Part shown: positions 7,160 to 15,739 of the stretch, piece by piece
How positions within the stretch are numbered: position 1 is the first letter of the stretch
How the letters are laid out: each line of letters starts with the position of its first letter
DNA from: an uncultured SAR116 cluster alpha proteobacterium
GTDB lineage: Bacteria; Pseudomonadota; Alphaproteobacteria; Puniceispirillales; Puniceispirillaceae
Assembly: GCA_902520575.1 (NCBI GenBank)
Contig: CABYOG010000004.1
Coordinates: forward strand, 1-42,655
Reading direction: 5' to 3'
Length of the DNA stretch: 42,655 bases
Notes under the pieces: generated by a model
Database searches by the model: none
Seen by the model: only the letters and a program-made list of their open reading frames with translations
Told to the model about the DNA's origin: nothing
Translations under genes and position numbers: made by a program

Positions 7160-7756
7160 ATGGGACACAATGGCAAAGACATTCCGCTAGATCCTACAGG
7201 GCGGCATGATGATGATAAGATGCTTTGGGAAAAAGTGACCCAAAGCGTCAGAAGAATGAACCCGCAGCCAGCTTTTCAAACACCGAAGCAGAGAGGTGAC
7301 GCCAAGACAGGGCGACTGAAAGCAAGTTTGACTGATCGCTCCCAGTCTGTTCAAACTGGTCAAGCAAAAACTAAAACATCATCTGATAAAACAATGCTAG
7401 CGGACTTTCGGCTGGGTGAAATGTCCGGTGTAGACAGGACATCAGCTCGTCGGATGCAACGTGGTCAGGTGCCTATAGAAGATAGATTAGATTTACATGG
7501 TCTATCGCAAGAACAAGCACAAAAAAAAGTTAAAGCCTTCATTGGCAGTGCTGTGCAGAAAAACTTTCGGTATGTGTTGATTATCACTGGAAAGGGCCGC
7601 GACGGACATGGCATTCTGCGTGAGAAGGTCCCGGAGTGGTTGAAAGATGCGCCGTTGTGCTACCATTTAAATGCCATCTCATATGCCCAGCCAAAAGATG
7701 GCGGAAAGGGTGCATTGTACATCCGTTTGAAACGTCAGCGTGAAAAGATAAAATGA
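7160..7756 (+). CDS. Smr-domain protein
   Basis: Smr domains are small nuclease or nucleic-acid-binding modules related to the MutS2 C-terminus. With the ATG at 7160 the product has 198 residues; AAGG five bases upstream supports this start over a TTG right after the Tim44 stop (7106). A basic, low-complexity N-terminal half leads to the Smr domain from about residue 105: LDLHG at 110-114, TGKG at 143-146, HGILRE and GGKGALYIRLKR at the end. Its stop overlaps the next start by four bases (ATGA), coupling it to the XRE regulator. The target is unknown. Confidence 0.88.
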   Translation: MGHNGKDIPLDPTGRHDDDKMLWEKVTQSVRRMNPQPAFQTPKQRGDAKTGRLKASLTDRSQSVQTGQAKTKTSSDKTMLADFRLGEMSGVDRTSARRMQRGQVPIEDRLDLHGLSQEQAQKKVKAFIGSAVQKNFRYVLIITGKGRDGHGILREKVPEWLKDAPLCYHLNAISYAQPKDGGKGALYIRLKRQREKIK

Positions 7757-8172
7757 CTCCTTTTGGCCTTAAATCGAGACAATTACGCCGCCAAATAGGC
7801 GCGACTTTGCAAGAACAGGCAGAAGTTCTGGGCGTGTCAGCCGCCTATATTTCAGCACTTGAGCACGGTCAAAGGGGCAAGCCCTCACCGGCTTTCGTTG
7901 ACCAGATATGTGTCTGGTTTGGATTGATATGGGATGATGCTGAGCAGTTGAAATATTTAGCGCAGATGTCGCACCCAAACCCAACAATGAAGACAGGTGG
8001 CCTATCAGCTGAAGCAACATTTTTGGCTAATGTGCTGGCACAGAACATTGACCGGCTGTCTGACATGCAGTGTTCAGACTTAAATGAAGTCCTGAACAAC
8101 CAGTTAGGAACAGGTAAATTATCTGCTTATATTTCATTTAGTGTGGACGAAGCGTCCCCTGATAAGGCGTGA
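7753..8172 (+). CDS. XRE-family helix-turn-helix protein
   Basis: A 139-residue DNA-binding protein with an N-terminal Cro/C1-type helix-turn-helix (residues about 8-60: LRRQIGATLQEQAEVLGVS, AAYISALEHGQRGKPSPAF). It belongs to a type often found right after the Smr gene in alphaproteobacteria, with the following NPTMKTGGLSAEATFLANVLA segment conserved. It is translationally coupled to the Smr gene. A GTGAAC-AA-GTTCAC palindrome lies 50 bases beyond its stop, before hisB; binding there is a guess. Its regulon is unknown. Confidence 0.85.
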   Translation: MTPFGLKSRQLRRQIGATLQEQAEVLGVSAAYISALEHGQRGKPSPAFVDQICVWFGLIWDDAEQLKYLAQMSHPNPTMKTGGLSAEATFLANVLAQNIDRLSDMQCSDLNEVLNNQLGTGKLSAYISFSVDEASPDKA

Positions 8173-8221
8173 GCTTCATCTGGCATTTTTTATGGAAAGC
8201 TGTTATCACGTCACTCAAATG

Positions 8222-8235
8222 GTGAACAAGTTCAC
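8222..8235. promoter_or_regulatory. Palindrome before hisB, possible operator
   Basis: GTGAAC-AA-GTTCAC is a perfect 6-base inverted repeat with a two-base centre. It ends 21 bases ahead of the hisB ATG, just before the AAGGCGG ribosome site, so a bound protein could block transcription or the transcript start. The gene just upstream encodes an XRE-type regulator. No other copy was noticed in the window by eye. Confidence 0.35.
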
Positions 8236-8256
8236 AATAGAGTAAGGCGGACTGCC

Positions 8257-8859
8257 ATGTCACGTAATGCGCAAATTGAAAGAAAAACCAAAGAAACACA
8301 GATATCTGTAACTCTGAATATTGACGGCACTGGCCAGGCTGATATCAACACAGGCATTGGGTTTCTTGATCACATGCTGGAACAACTTGCCCGACACAGC
8401 TTCATGGATATCACCCTTAAAGCAAAGGGTGATTTACATATCGATGACCACCACACTACCGAAGATACAGGATGGGCTATTGGCGCAGCCTTGGACAAGG
8501 CCCTTGACAAACGTGTGGGAATTAACCGCTATGCGAACAGCTATGTGCCTATGGATGAATGTCTCAGCCGAGTAGTTTTGGATGTATCTGGCCGACCATT
8601 TTTGGTTTGGCAGGTTGATTTACCTGCGGAAAAACTTGGTACTATGGAAACCGAATTATTTCGAGAATGGTTTCAGGCCTTTGCAATGAGTGCAGGGTTG
8701 ACCTTGCATGTGAAAAATGAATATGGCGAAAACACACACCATATTATTGAAAGCTGTTTCAAGGCTCTGGCCCGTGCTTTGCGCCAAGCTACTGAAATTG
8801 ATCCCCGTGGTGACGGGCGCATACCGTCAACAAAAGGCGTGTTAGGCGGATCTTTATAA
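8257..8859 (+). CDS. hisB: Imidazoleglycerol-phosphate dehydratase
   Basis: HisB dehydrates imidazole glycerol phosphate to imidazole acetol phosphate, step six of histidine synthesis. The 200-residue protein is the monofunctional type, without the phosphatase half seen in enterobacteria. Manganese-binding motifs are clear: [12 protein letters not shown] (37-47), [10 protein letters not shown] (63-72), [16 protein letters not shown], and [20 protein letters not shown] near the C-terminus. Start ATG 8257 has AAGGCGG nearby. It heads the hisB-hisH-GNAT-hisA-hisF-hisE block; hisG, hisD, hisC and hisI are not in the window. Confidence 0.96.
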   Translation: MSRNAQIERKTKETQISVTLNIDGTGQADINTGIGFLDHMLEQLARHSFMDITLKAKGDLHIDDHHTTEDTGWAIGAALDKALDKRVGINRYANSYVPMDECLSRVVLDVSGRPFLVWQVDLPAEKLGTMETELFREWFQAFAMSAGLTLHVKNEYGENTHHIIESCFKALARALRQATEIDPRGDGRIPSTKGVLGGSL

Positions 8860-8871
8860 AATAGGGGTCAG

Positions 8872-9534
8872 ATGAAAATTGGAATTATAGATTATGGGTC
8901 AGGTAATCTACATTCTGTCCAGAATGCTATTCGTCAGGCAGCCTCAGTTGCCTGCCCTGATGATAAAATTGAAAGAGTTACTCTAGCACCCGATTTAAAA
9001 AGCTGCGACCGAATTATTTTACCAGGTGTTGGTCATTTTGCTGACTGTTATGCTGGCTTGTCTGCAATAGAGGACATGATTGACACTTTAAACGATCTGG
9101 TTAGGGCGCGGGCACGACCATTTCTTGGCATATGTGTTGGCATGCAGCTTCTCGCTGATTTGGGTAATGAGGGCGGCAAAGCTATTCCCGGCTTGGGCTG
9201 GATTCCGGGTGATGTGATCCATCTTGGCGAGAAGTTGGACAAACAGAATCTGTCCACTTTGAAAATTCCGCATATGGGCTGGAACCACTTGCAGCTTCAT
9301 CAGCCTAATCATCCTGTTTTGGCGCAAATGCAAACTCAGATGCAGGTTTATTTTGTACATAGCTATATATTTCAGCTAGCCCAACCATCGCATTGTCTGG
9401 CCACAGCTGCATATGGTGTGGACGTGGCAGCTGTGATTGGGCACGAAAATGTAATTGCTACGCAATTTCACCCTGAAAAAAGCCAGCAAGCTGGCCAGTG
9501 TTTTTTGCAGGAGTTTCTCAAATGGCAGCCTTGA
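8872..9534 (+). CDS. hisH: Imidazole glycerol phosphate synthase, glutaminase subunit
   Basis: HisH releases ammonia from glutamine and passes it to HisF. It is a class I glutamine amidotransferase of 220 residues with the nucleophile Cys88 in GICVGMQLL and the His200/Glu202 pair in QFHPEKS, plus the N-terminal IIDYGSGNLHSV. The gene follows hisB after 12 bases. Its partner hisF lies 1.3 kb downstream in the same run. Confidence 0.96.
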   Translation: MKIGIIDYGSGNLHSVQNAIRQAASVACPDDKIERVTLAPDLKSCDRIILPGVGHFADCYAGLSAIEDMIDTLNDLVRARARPFLGICVGMQLLADLGNEGGKAIPGLGWIPGDVIHLGEKLDKQNLSTLKIPHMGWNHLQLHQPNHPVLAQMQTQMQVYFVHSYIFQLAQPSHCLATAAYGVDVAAVIGHENVIATQFHPEKSQQAGQCFLQEFLKWQP

Positions 9535-9565
9535 TAATGAACCAATCGAAAAAGTGGTGGCGTAA

Positions 9566-10114
9566 ATGACTTACCCCCCCGAGGGCAGACAGCCTCTCGT
9601 GACTGTTGAAATGGTCACAGAACTTAATGCCTACGACATTTCTGAACTTTGTGATGCAACAGAAGAAGCGATTGATGCTGGTGGTGGCTTTGGTTGGCTG
9701 GCACCTCCCCCGCGCACAGTTCTGGAAGATTATTGGCGCGGTGCGCTACTCATTCCTAATGTGACCTTGTTTCTAGGAAAGTTGGATCATGTAATTGCTG
9801 GTTCATGCCAGATCGTTAGCCCACCCCGCAATAATGAGGCACAGGCACTTGCATGCCAACTGAGGACTTTTTTTTTAGCCCCTTGGGCAAGAGGCCACGG
9901 CCTTGCTGGAAAGCTGGTTGCTGAGGCAGAGGACTTTGCTCTGTCAGAAGGATTCAAGATTTTGAATCTCGATGTTCGGGCAACACAGGACAGGGCTATC
10001 CGGGCTTTCCGTCTGCGTGGGTACCAGCAATTTGGCACAAATCCGTTTTATGCTTATGTTGGTGATGAATTTATTCCTGGCCTGTACTTCAGTAAACTTT
10101 TGCAGACGCGATAA
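9566..10114 (+). CDS. GNAT-family N-acetyltransferase
   Basis: A 182-residue protein with the acetyl-CoA binding motif A of the GNAT fold: FFLAPWARGHGLAGKLV (residues 102-118, with R109-G110-H111-G112-L113-A114), followed by the helix AEAEDFALSEGF and the beta strand LNLDVRATQDRAIRAFRLRG, typical of motif B. It lies between hisH and hisA on the same strand with gaps of 31 and 34 bases, so it is almost certainly co-transcribed. It has no known place in histidine synthesis, and the substrate is unknown. Confidence 0.8.
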   Translation: MTYPPEGRQPLVTVEMVTELNAYDISELCDATEEAIDAGGGFGWLAPPPRTVLEDYWRGALLIPNVTLFLGKLDHVIAGSCQIVSPPRNNEAQALACQLRTFFLAPWARGHGLAGKLVAEAEDFALSEGFKILNLDVRATQDRAIRAFRLRGYQQFGTNPFYAYVGDEFIPGLYFSKLLQTR

Positions 10115-10148
10115 CGTCTGTTTTCTCAACAGAAAGCATTTTTGTTTT

Positions 10149-10883
10149 ATGATCACACTTTATCCAGCAATCGATTTGAAAGAAGGTCAGGCTGTCCGCC
10201 TGTTTCAAGGCGATTTTGATAAGCTAACAGTTTATGCTCCAGACCCAGGCGCACAAGCCAAAAAATTTGCTGATTCGGGGTGTAAATGGATCCATGTTGT
10301 AGACCTCGACGGTGCTGTGGCTGGTGAAAGCCGAAACAACCTCGCTGTGAAAGAAATCCTAAAAACTGGTGTGAAGGTGCAGTTGGGGGGTGGCATCCGA
10401 ACAATGAAGAACATCGAGACATTGCTGTCTATAGGAATTAGTCGTGTCGTTCTGGGTACAATGGCCTTGAAGGACCCTGAACTGGTGAAAGAAGCAGCAT
10501 CGTCTTTTCCAGGGCAGATTGCGGTTGGTGCAGATGCACGCGAGGGAATGGTTGCGGCTGAGGGTTGGCTTGAAACAAGTCAGGTTAAGACTGTTGATCT
10601 TGTGCGCCGATTTGAAGATTGTGGCGTGGCAGCAGTTATTTTTACAGATATTACGCGCGATGGCGCATTGACTGGAGTGAATGCACAAGCTACGTCAGAT
10701 CTGGCGTCTGCTGTGTCTATCCCCGTTATTGCGTCTGGAGGTGTGCGTGGGCTTGGAGATATCTCTGCCTGCGCAGCATTAGCGCATAAAGGCCTTGAGG
10801 GGGTGATCATAGGAAGGGCCCTGTATGATGGGCGTATTGTTCTGAAACAGGCCCTTGCAGCGGCCAAAGGAGAGCTATGTTAA
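10149..10883 (+). CDS. hisA: ProFAR isomerase (HisA)
   Basis: HisA isomerises the ProFAR aminoaldose to PRFAR, an Amadori rearrangement in a TIM barrel. The ATG at 10149 is chosen because the product then begins [18 protein letters not shown] with the catalytic Asp9; longer in-frame starts would run back into the GNAT gene. The length is 244 residues. Other marks: [44 protein letters not shown] with the second catalytic Asp, and [12 protein letters not shown]. The stop overlaps the hisF start by seven bases. Confidence 0.96.
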   Translation: MITLYPAIDLKEGQAVRLFQGDFDKLTVYAPDPGAQAKKFADSGCKWIHVVDLDGAVAGESRNNLAVKEILKTGVKVQLGGGIRTMKNIETLLSIGISRVVLGTMALKDPELVKEAASSFPGQIAVGADAREGMVAAEGWLETSQVKTVDLVRRFEDCGVAAVIFTDITRDGALTGVNAQATSDLASAVSIPVIASGGVRGLGDISACAALAHKGLEGVIIGRALYDGRIVLKQALAAAKGELC

Positions 10884-11653
10884 GCGCGCGTGTTATACCT
10901 TGTCTTGATGTGCATGAAGGTCGTGTAGTCAAAGGCGTCAATTTTGTTAATTTAGTTGATGCAGGTGATCCCGTTGAACAGGCACGTATTTATGATGCCT
11001 CTGGTGCCGATGAGTTATGCTTTTTGGATATCACGGCAACTCATGAGGGTCGTGAGACAATTTATGAAGTGATTTCCCGGACGGCAGATCAATGCTTCAT
11101 GCCACTTACTGTTGGCGGAGGTGTACGTAAAGTTAGTGATTTTCGCAAATTGCTTCTATGTGGCGCTGATAAAGTCTCTATTAATTCTGCGGCAGTTAAA
11201 GACCCCGGCCTGATTGCGCGTGCTGCAGACAAATTTGGTAGTCAATGCGTTGTTCTAGCAATTGATGCGCGGTTAAATGAGACTGGTATGTTTGAAGTTA
11301 CTACACATGGTGGGCGGCAACCTACAGGCATTGACGCGGTTATTTGGGCTGATCAAGCCGCCAACTTGGGTGCTGGTGAAATTTTGCTGACTTCAATGCG
11401 TGGTGATGGCACTCAGGACGGTTTTGATCTTCCACTCACACGAGCGGTTAGTGATGCAGTTAATATACCTGTGATCGCATCAGGCGGAGCCGGCCAGCCT
11501 GAGCACTTCGCACAAGCTGTCCTGGAAGGACATGCCAGTGCTGTTCTCGCTGCATCTGTGTTCCATTTTGGACAATTCACAATTGATGAGGCAAAATTAG
11601 CAATGCAGGAAGCTGGCGTACCTGTGCGCCGCATGAATTCTGATAAAGGCTGA
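10877..11653 (+). CDS. hisF: Imidazole glycerol phosphate synthase, cyclase subunit
   Basis: HisF joins HisH-derived ammonia to PRFAR and closes the imidazole ring, releasing AICAR for purine synthesis. The 258-residue TIM barrel starts [22 protein letters not shown] with catalytic Asp11, and shows [50 protein letters not shown] with the second catalytic Asp, and [13 protein letters not shown] lies just before the ATG, inside hisA. The tight hisA-hisF overlap suggests coupled translation. Confidence 0.97.
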   Translation: MLSARVIPCLDVHEGRVVKGVNFVNLVDAGDPVEQARIYDASGADELCFLDITATHEGRETIYEVISRTADQCFMPLTVGGGVRKVSDFRKLLLCGADKVSINSAAVKDPGLIARAADKFGSQCVVLAIDARLNETGMFEVTTHGGRQPTGIDAVIWADQAANLGAGEILLTSMRGDGTQDGFDLPLTRAVSDAVNIPVIASGGAGQPEHFAQAVLEGHASAVLAASVFHFGQFTIDEAKLAMQEAGVPVRRMNSDKG

Positions 11654-11668
11654 GAGGTGAAAAGACAG

Positions 11669-12013
11669 ATGGCAGATCAGATTAACAAAGTTGATCTAAG
11701 ACATAGCCTTGACAGGCTTTATGACGTTATTGCAAGCCGTAAAGATGAGTCACCTGACGACAGTTATACGGCCCAGCTGTTTGCAAATGCACCTGCAAAT
11801 CCAGCTCGAAAATTATGTGAAGAGGCAACAGAAGTGCTAATTGAAGCATTGAACCATAATAAGGTCAAATTAACCGCTGAATCAGCCGATTTATTATATC
11901 ATCTCCTTGTGGTATGGGCGGTGGCTGACATTGATCCACAGGATGTTTGGCAGGAGCTCGATCGCAGACAAGGTACCTCTGGCCTTGCTGAAAAACAAAG
12001 CCGCCAGCGTTAA
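11669..12013 (+). CDS. hisE: Phosphoribosyl-ATP pyrophosphatase
   Basis: HisE hydrolyses PR-ATP to PR-AMP, step two of histidine synthesis. The ATG at 11669 gives 114 residues, close to the family length, with GAGG 11 bases before it; a GTG at 11657 is possible but would sit on the ribosome site. The MazG-like helical core shows NPARKLCEEATEVLIEAL and SADLLYHLLVVWAV, the acidic residues that bind magnesium. It is the separate HisE type, not fused to HisI. It ends the his block, 34 bases before the HIT gene. Confidence 0.93.
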   Translation: MADQINKVDLRHSLDRLYDVIASRKDESPDDSYTAQLFANAPANPARKLCEEATEVLIEALNHNKVKLTAESADLLYHLLVVWAVADIDPQDVWQELDRRQGTSGLAEKQSRQR

Positions 12014-12047
12014 TAAACAAAAATTTTCTAGTCTTAAGGAGCCAATT

Positions 12048-12422
12048 ATGAGCCGACCTGCCTATGATGATCAAAATATATTTGCTCGCATTCTGCGCGG
12101 TGAAATTCCCTGTGATAAGATCGATGAATGCCCACACACACTGAGTTTTTCAGATATTCAACCACAAGCCCCTGTTCATATTCTGGTAATACCAAAAGGT
12201 TCCTATGTGGACATGGCTGATTTTGCAGCACACGCTCCAGCAGAGGAACAGGCTGCATTTGTAGCGGCGCTGGGTCGTGTGGCCCACCATGCAGGCGTTG
12301 CAGAATCAGGATTTCGCCTGATTGCTAATACAGGACAGAATGGTCATCAGGAGGTTCCTCATCTGCACATGCATATTCTTGGCGGCGAGCCCCTTGGGCC
12401 GATGTCTCCACGCACTAGCTGA
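12048..12422 (+). CDS. HIT-family purine nucleoside phosphoramidase (HinT-like)
   Basis: HinT-type proteins hydrolyse adenosine phosphoramidates and related AMP conjugates. With the ATG at 12048, preceded by AAGGA, the product is 124 residues. It has the histidine triad HLHMH at 105-109 followed by ILGG, and the N-terminal NIFARILRGEIPCDKIDE typical of the HinT branch. It follows hisE closely and probably ends that transcript. The 171 bases after it hold no gene; they lead to convergent gshB and include a TCTCTAGAGA palindrome at 12502. Confidence 0.9.
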   Translation: MSRPAYDDQNIFARILRGEIPCDKIDECPHTLSFSDIQPQAPVHILVIPKGSYVDMADFAAHAPAEEQAAFVAALGRVAHHAGVAESGFRLIANTGQNGHQEVPHLHMHILGGEPLGPMSPRTS

Positions 12423-12593
12423 TGCTGAAACATAATCCCATATAAGATTAATTTATCTGAAACTAAGAAAGATATTGCTTTAGCGGTAGAGCGGCAGGCT
12501 TTCTCTAGAGATGGATGAACACAGCCTATTCACCTGCGGTTTTAACATAATTATCAGAATTCTTACAATAACAGCTGATTTAGCGATGGCTGG

Positions 12594-13583
12594 TCAGTTA
12601 TTATGCTTGGTATCTAGTTTCACTGAGCCATTTGTATAATGATTTGCAAGATTTTCTTCAACGACTTCCCAAAGTTGAGTCGCACAATTAATGCCTGTGA
12701 AACGATGTATTTCCCGAACGCCTGTTGGCGATGTGACATTTATTTCTGTGAGATAATCACCAATAACATCGATACCCACAAAAAGTAATCCCCTCTGCCT
12801 CAATTCAGGACCAATTCGCTCACAGATTTGGTAATCGCGCTCAGAAAGCTCAACATCACATGCAGTGCCCCCAACATGCAAGTTTGACCGTGCTTCACCA
12901 TCTTGTGGAATACGGTTGATAGCGCCCGCAGGCTGGCCATTTACCAAAATTATTCTTTTATCTCCCTTTCTGACCTCTGGAAGAAAAGCCTGTGCCATTA
13001 TAGGTTCGCGGTTTTGTGAAAAAAACATTTCAAGCAAGGCATTTAAATTCTGATCGTCAGGTCGAAGCCGGAAAACTCCTGCACCACCATTTCCATAAAG
13101 AGGTTTTATAATTATATCCTTGTATTTTGTTCTGAATGCGCGAATAACATTTAAATCGCGGCTGATTACAGTGGGTGGCATCAGGTCTGCAAATTGGGTT
13201 ACAAAAAGTTTTTCTGGTGCATTTCGCACCTCGGCTGGATTATTTACGACTAAGGTTTTTGCGGGCAACATTTCCAAAAGATGTGTTGCGGTGATATACG
13301 CCATATCAAAGGGTGGATCTTGACGCATCAAAACCACATCCATATCAAGTAACTGCCGCTTTTCCAGCGCCCCTGTCTCAAAGAATTCATCAGAATTATC
13401 AAATAATGTCAGGGTTTGTCCGTAGGCAGATATTTGCCCCTCCTCATAGCTAAGCTGGTCAGGAGTATAATACCATAAATGATGACCTCTTGCCTGAGCT
13501 TCCAGCCCGAGCGCAAAACTTGTATCGCCTGTGACATCCAGTTTTTCGATCGGATCCATCTGAAGGGCCACATGCAGAGGCAT
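12594..13583 (-). CDS. gshB: Glutathione synthetase
   Basis: GshB joins gamma-glutamylcysteine and glycine with ATP to make glutathione. The 329-residue ATP-grasp protein has the bacterial GshB marks: the start MPLHVALQMDPIEKL, MRQDPPFD at 86-93, the ATP-binding loop KPLYGNGGAGVFRL near 160-173, GDKRIILVNGQP and VGIDVIGDYLTEINVTSPTG. It starts six bases after the stop of the BON-domain gene, so the two share a transcript. In many alphaproteobacteria yraN and rsmI lie upstream of gshB; here the BON gene and an empty gap separate gshB from rsmI. Confidence 0.96.
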   Translation of the reverse strand: MPLHVALQMDPIEKLDVTGDTSFALGLEAQARGHHLWYYTPDQLSYEEGQISAYGQTLTLFDNSDEFFETGALEKRQLLDMDVVLMRQDPPFDMAYITATHLLEMLPAKTLVVNNPAEVRNAPEKLFVTQFADLMPPTVISRDLNVIRAFRTKYKDIIIKPLYGNGGAGVFRLRPDDQNLNALLEMFFSQNREPIMAQAFLPEVRKGDKRIILVNGQPAGAINRIPQDGEARSNLHVGGTACDVELSERDYQICERIGPELRQRGLLFVGIDVIGDYLTEINVTSPTGVREIHRFTGINCATQLWEVVEENLANHYTNGSVKLDTKHNN

Positions 13584-13589
13584 TTGGTT

Positions 13590-14183
13590 TCAGTCTCGTT
13601 TGTCAGTTGATAAAATGATGTAGTTGACCACCTTTTTAGCAAAGCGTAGCGCTTGAGCATGCGTTATCACACGCTCAAGCTCTTTTTCATTTTCCGCAAC
13701 ACCAGACAGATAGACAATGCCATTCACAACATCAATTGAATAATTCAATGAAGAGATTTCTTGATCACCAATAAGAGAAGCACGCAATTGCGCACTGGCA
13801 GCCAAATCTTTTGCTGTGGTTTTTAGAGATTTGTCGCTAACAATTTGGATCTCATTTATCACTTCTTTTACGCCCTTGATTTCCCATGCTAGACGCGTTG
13901 CCAAAATTTTCTGGTCATGAGTGTCTAGCTTGCCTGTCATCAAAACAGCACCATTGCTCACAGAGCTCTCAACTCCCTTAACAAGAGAAGCATCGTTCTT
14001 AATAAATTTATCTGTCAGTTTGGCTTCAATCACCGTATCTGAAACAGATGTTGAAAATCCTTTTTCTGTAGTCGAAGCCGCCACGGCAGCGGTGCCGAGC
14101 CCGACCGCAGTTTCAATACAACTTGTCAGGGCAAATGATGACAAAAGTAGCATGAAGCCGGGGATCAAAAACTGTCGAAACAT
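13590..14183 (-). CDS. BON-domain outer-membrane lipoprotein (DolP/OsmY-like)
   Basis: A 197-residue secreted lipoprotein. A hydrophobic signal (residues 5-21) ends in the lipobox LTSC with Cys22 as the lipidated residue, so it should sit on the periplasmic face of a membrane. Two BON domains follow, roughly residues 50-115 and 122-190, each with the alternating pattern of the family (AVLMTGKLD and GIVYLSGVAEN as the conserved turns). BON proteins bind phospholipids and support outer-membrane integrity. It is first in the two-gene run BON-gshB, with the 585-base gap upstream. Confidence 0.88.
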   Translation of the reverse strand: MFRQFLIPGFMLLLSSFALTSCIETAVGLGTAAVAASTTEKGFSTSVSDTVIEAKLTDKFIKNDASLVKGVESSVSNGAVLMTGKLDTHDQKILATRLAWEIKGVKEVINEIQIVSDKSLKTTAKDLAASAQLRASLIGDQEISSLNYSIDVVNGIVYLSGVAENEKELERVITHAQALRFAKKVVNYIILSTDKRD

Positions 14184-14768
14184 AGGTGTTAAGTCTTTCT
14201 GAGGATAGCATTAGTCGTAGTTATCTGGCTATGCTCATCCGGTTTGCGTTGCAAGATATAATTCCTAATTATTTACAGCAACTCTTTGGCGTTGCCAAGC
14301 TCCAAGCCGTTTTGAAACTATATCTTGGATATGAATTTTTCTGTTGGGTCTAATATTTGGTGAAATATGAGCCAACGTCTCTAGAGACTGATTGCTGATT
14401 TTTGTGATACTTCAGTGAAAAACTTGAATATGATCTATTTTTGGGTCTTGCGTCTGGGCTGAAAATGGAGTTGCCAAACAGGGCCATTCTGTTGGAAGCT
14501 TTTTATGCAGGTAAGAGTGAATTTATGAAACCAGAGTCCTGTGTGTTTCTTCATGAAGAGTTCAATCTCTCTGAAAGGTTTTTTATAACGCTAGAGCATC
14601 TAGCTATAGTCTTTTAGAACCGGGTTCCAAGAGATGAGGCAATCAAACTCTTTCCAACCTCTATTTACGCAGTGTCTGTATTTATTGGGATCATGTGTTC
14701 ATTACTATTCCTGACGTCGTGCAATTCATACTTTACCGTTCATTTTACATTTTTGATATACACAGGCT
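14184..14768. other. 585-base gap without a recognised gene
   Basis: This is the longest empty stretch in the window, between rsmI and the BON gene, both leftward. In many alphaproteobacteria yraN lies between rsmI and gshB; I see no YraN motif on either strand. It holds four short inverted repeats: TTGGC-GTT-GCCAA (14286-14298), a 12-base palindrome GTCTCTAGAGAC (14377-14388), GCTAGA-GCA-TCTAGC (14590-14604) and GAACC-G-GGTTC (14617-14627). An open stretch 14408-14614 on the plus strand (ATG only at 14465, 50 codons to the stop) has protein-like composition but matches nothing I know. It could be a decayed gene, a leader for the BON gene, or an RNA gene. Confidence 0.5.
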
Positions 14769-15605
14769 TTATGTTTCATTTTTACTTACTGACAAAGCGA
14801 GCTGATATATCTGTTTGCGGGGCAGGCCGGAAAAATCTTCTACTTCATTTACTGCATCGCGCAAGCTCATCTTGTTCATGCGCGCGCGAAGCAGTTTGCT
14901 AATTTTTTCAATACTGACCTGAGTGGCGTGTTTATCTGCACCTTCTACCAGTAAAACCAGCTCACCCTTTAAAATAGGGGCACTCTCAAACTGTTTAGAT
15001 AGATCGGCTAGCATGCCCCGATAAAGTGTTTCGTGCAGCTTTGTAAGCTCACGCGCAATAACACAATATCTGTTGCCATAGATTCCAGCCATCATTTTGA
15101 GGGTTGCGGCAAGCCTTTTTGGGGTTTCGAACCAAATTTGCGTCATTGTTAAAAGGCGACTTTCCTCCAGTGCATCTCTGGCTGCTTTTTTCTTTTGAGG
15201 GACAAAACCCTGGAATGAAAATCTATCGCTAGGGAGTCCAGAAAGGGTGAGGGCTACAATAGGGGCTGTCGGACCTGGCGCAGCTGTTACAGGGATATCA
15301 TTTTCCAGGCATGCTGTGACTAGCTTGTATCCTGGGTCTGAAATCAGGGGAGTTCCTGCATCACTGGTTAAGGCAACTTGTTGACCCGCTTTCATGACAT
15401 TAATCAGCTTCGGTCGTACCTTTGCCCCATTGTGATCATGATAGGCCCATAATTCGGCTGAAGATGAAATGCTCAGTAGACCGAGTAGCTTGCGCGTTTG
15501 GCGCGTATCCTCACAAGCAATAATATCTGCCTGTGCCAGCATCTGTGCAGCGCGTTGTGTGATATCTGCTAAATTACCTATTGGCGTTGATATAATTATC
15601 AGCAT
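14769..15605 (-). CDS. rsmI: 16S rRNA (cytidine1402-2-O)-methyltransferase
   Basis: RsmI methylates the ribose of C1402 in the decoding centre of 16S rRNA, using SAM. The 278-residue protein of the tetrapyrrole-methylase fold has the opening LIIISTPIGNLADIT, CEDTRQTRKLL, the SAM-binding loop SDAGTPLISDPGYKLV and APGPTAPIVALTLSGLP. The C-terminal part ends in a small helical domain. It is divergent from the LppC-type gene (98-base gap), a pairing usual in alphaproteobacteria. Confidence 0.95.
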   Translation of the reverse strand: MLIIISTPIGNLADITQRAAQMLAQADIIACEDTRQTRKLLGLLSISSSAELWAYHDHNGAKVRPKLINVMKAGQQVALTSDAGTPLISDPGYKLVTACLENDIPVTAAPGPTAPIVALTLSGLPSDRFSFQGFVPQKKKAARDALEESRLLTMTQIWFETPKRLAATLKMMAGIYGNRYCVIARELTKLHETLYRGMLADLSKQFESAPILKGELVLLVEGADKHATQVSIEKISKLLRARMNKMSLRDAVNEVEDFSGLPRKQIYQLALSVSKNET

Positions 15606-15739
15606 TTTTTTTCACTTTGTTTTAGCGCCTAGTCTGAATTCTTCACTAATTGTTTTAATTTTCTCTTTGCCACAATTGTGACATAGCGGCACTATAGACG
15701 GACATGAAAGTTGAGCTGTCAACAGGATATTTTTCGTTC

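Noticed and set aside
14672..14902. Plus-strand frame of 76 codons starting with a lipoprotein-like stretch (GTG start, LLFLTSC)
   Set aside because: About 60 percent of it lies antisense within rsmI, the start is GTG without a ribosome site, and the rest after the hydrophobic start has no domain-like pattern.
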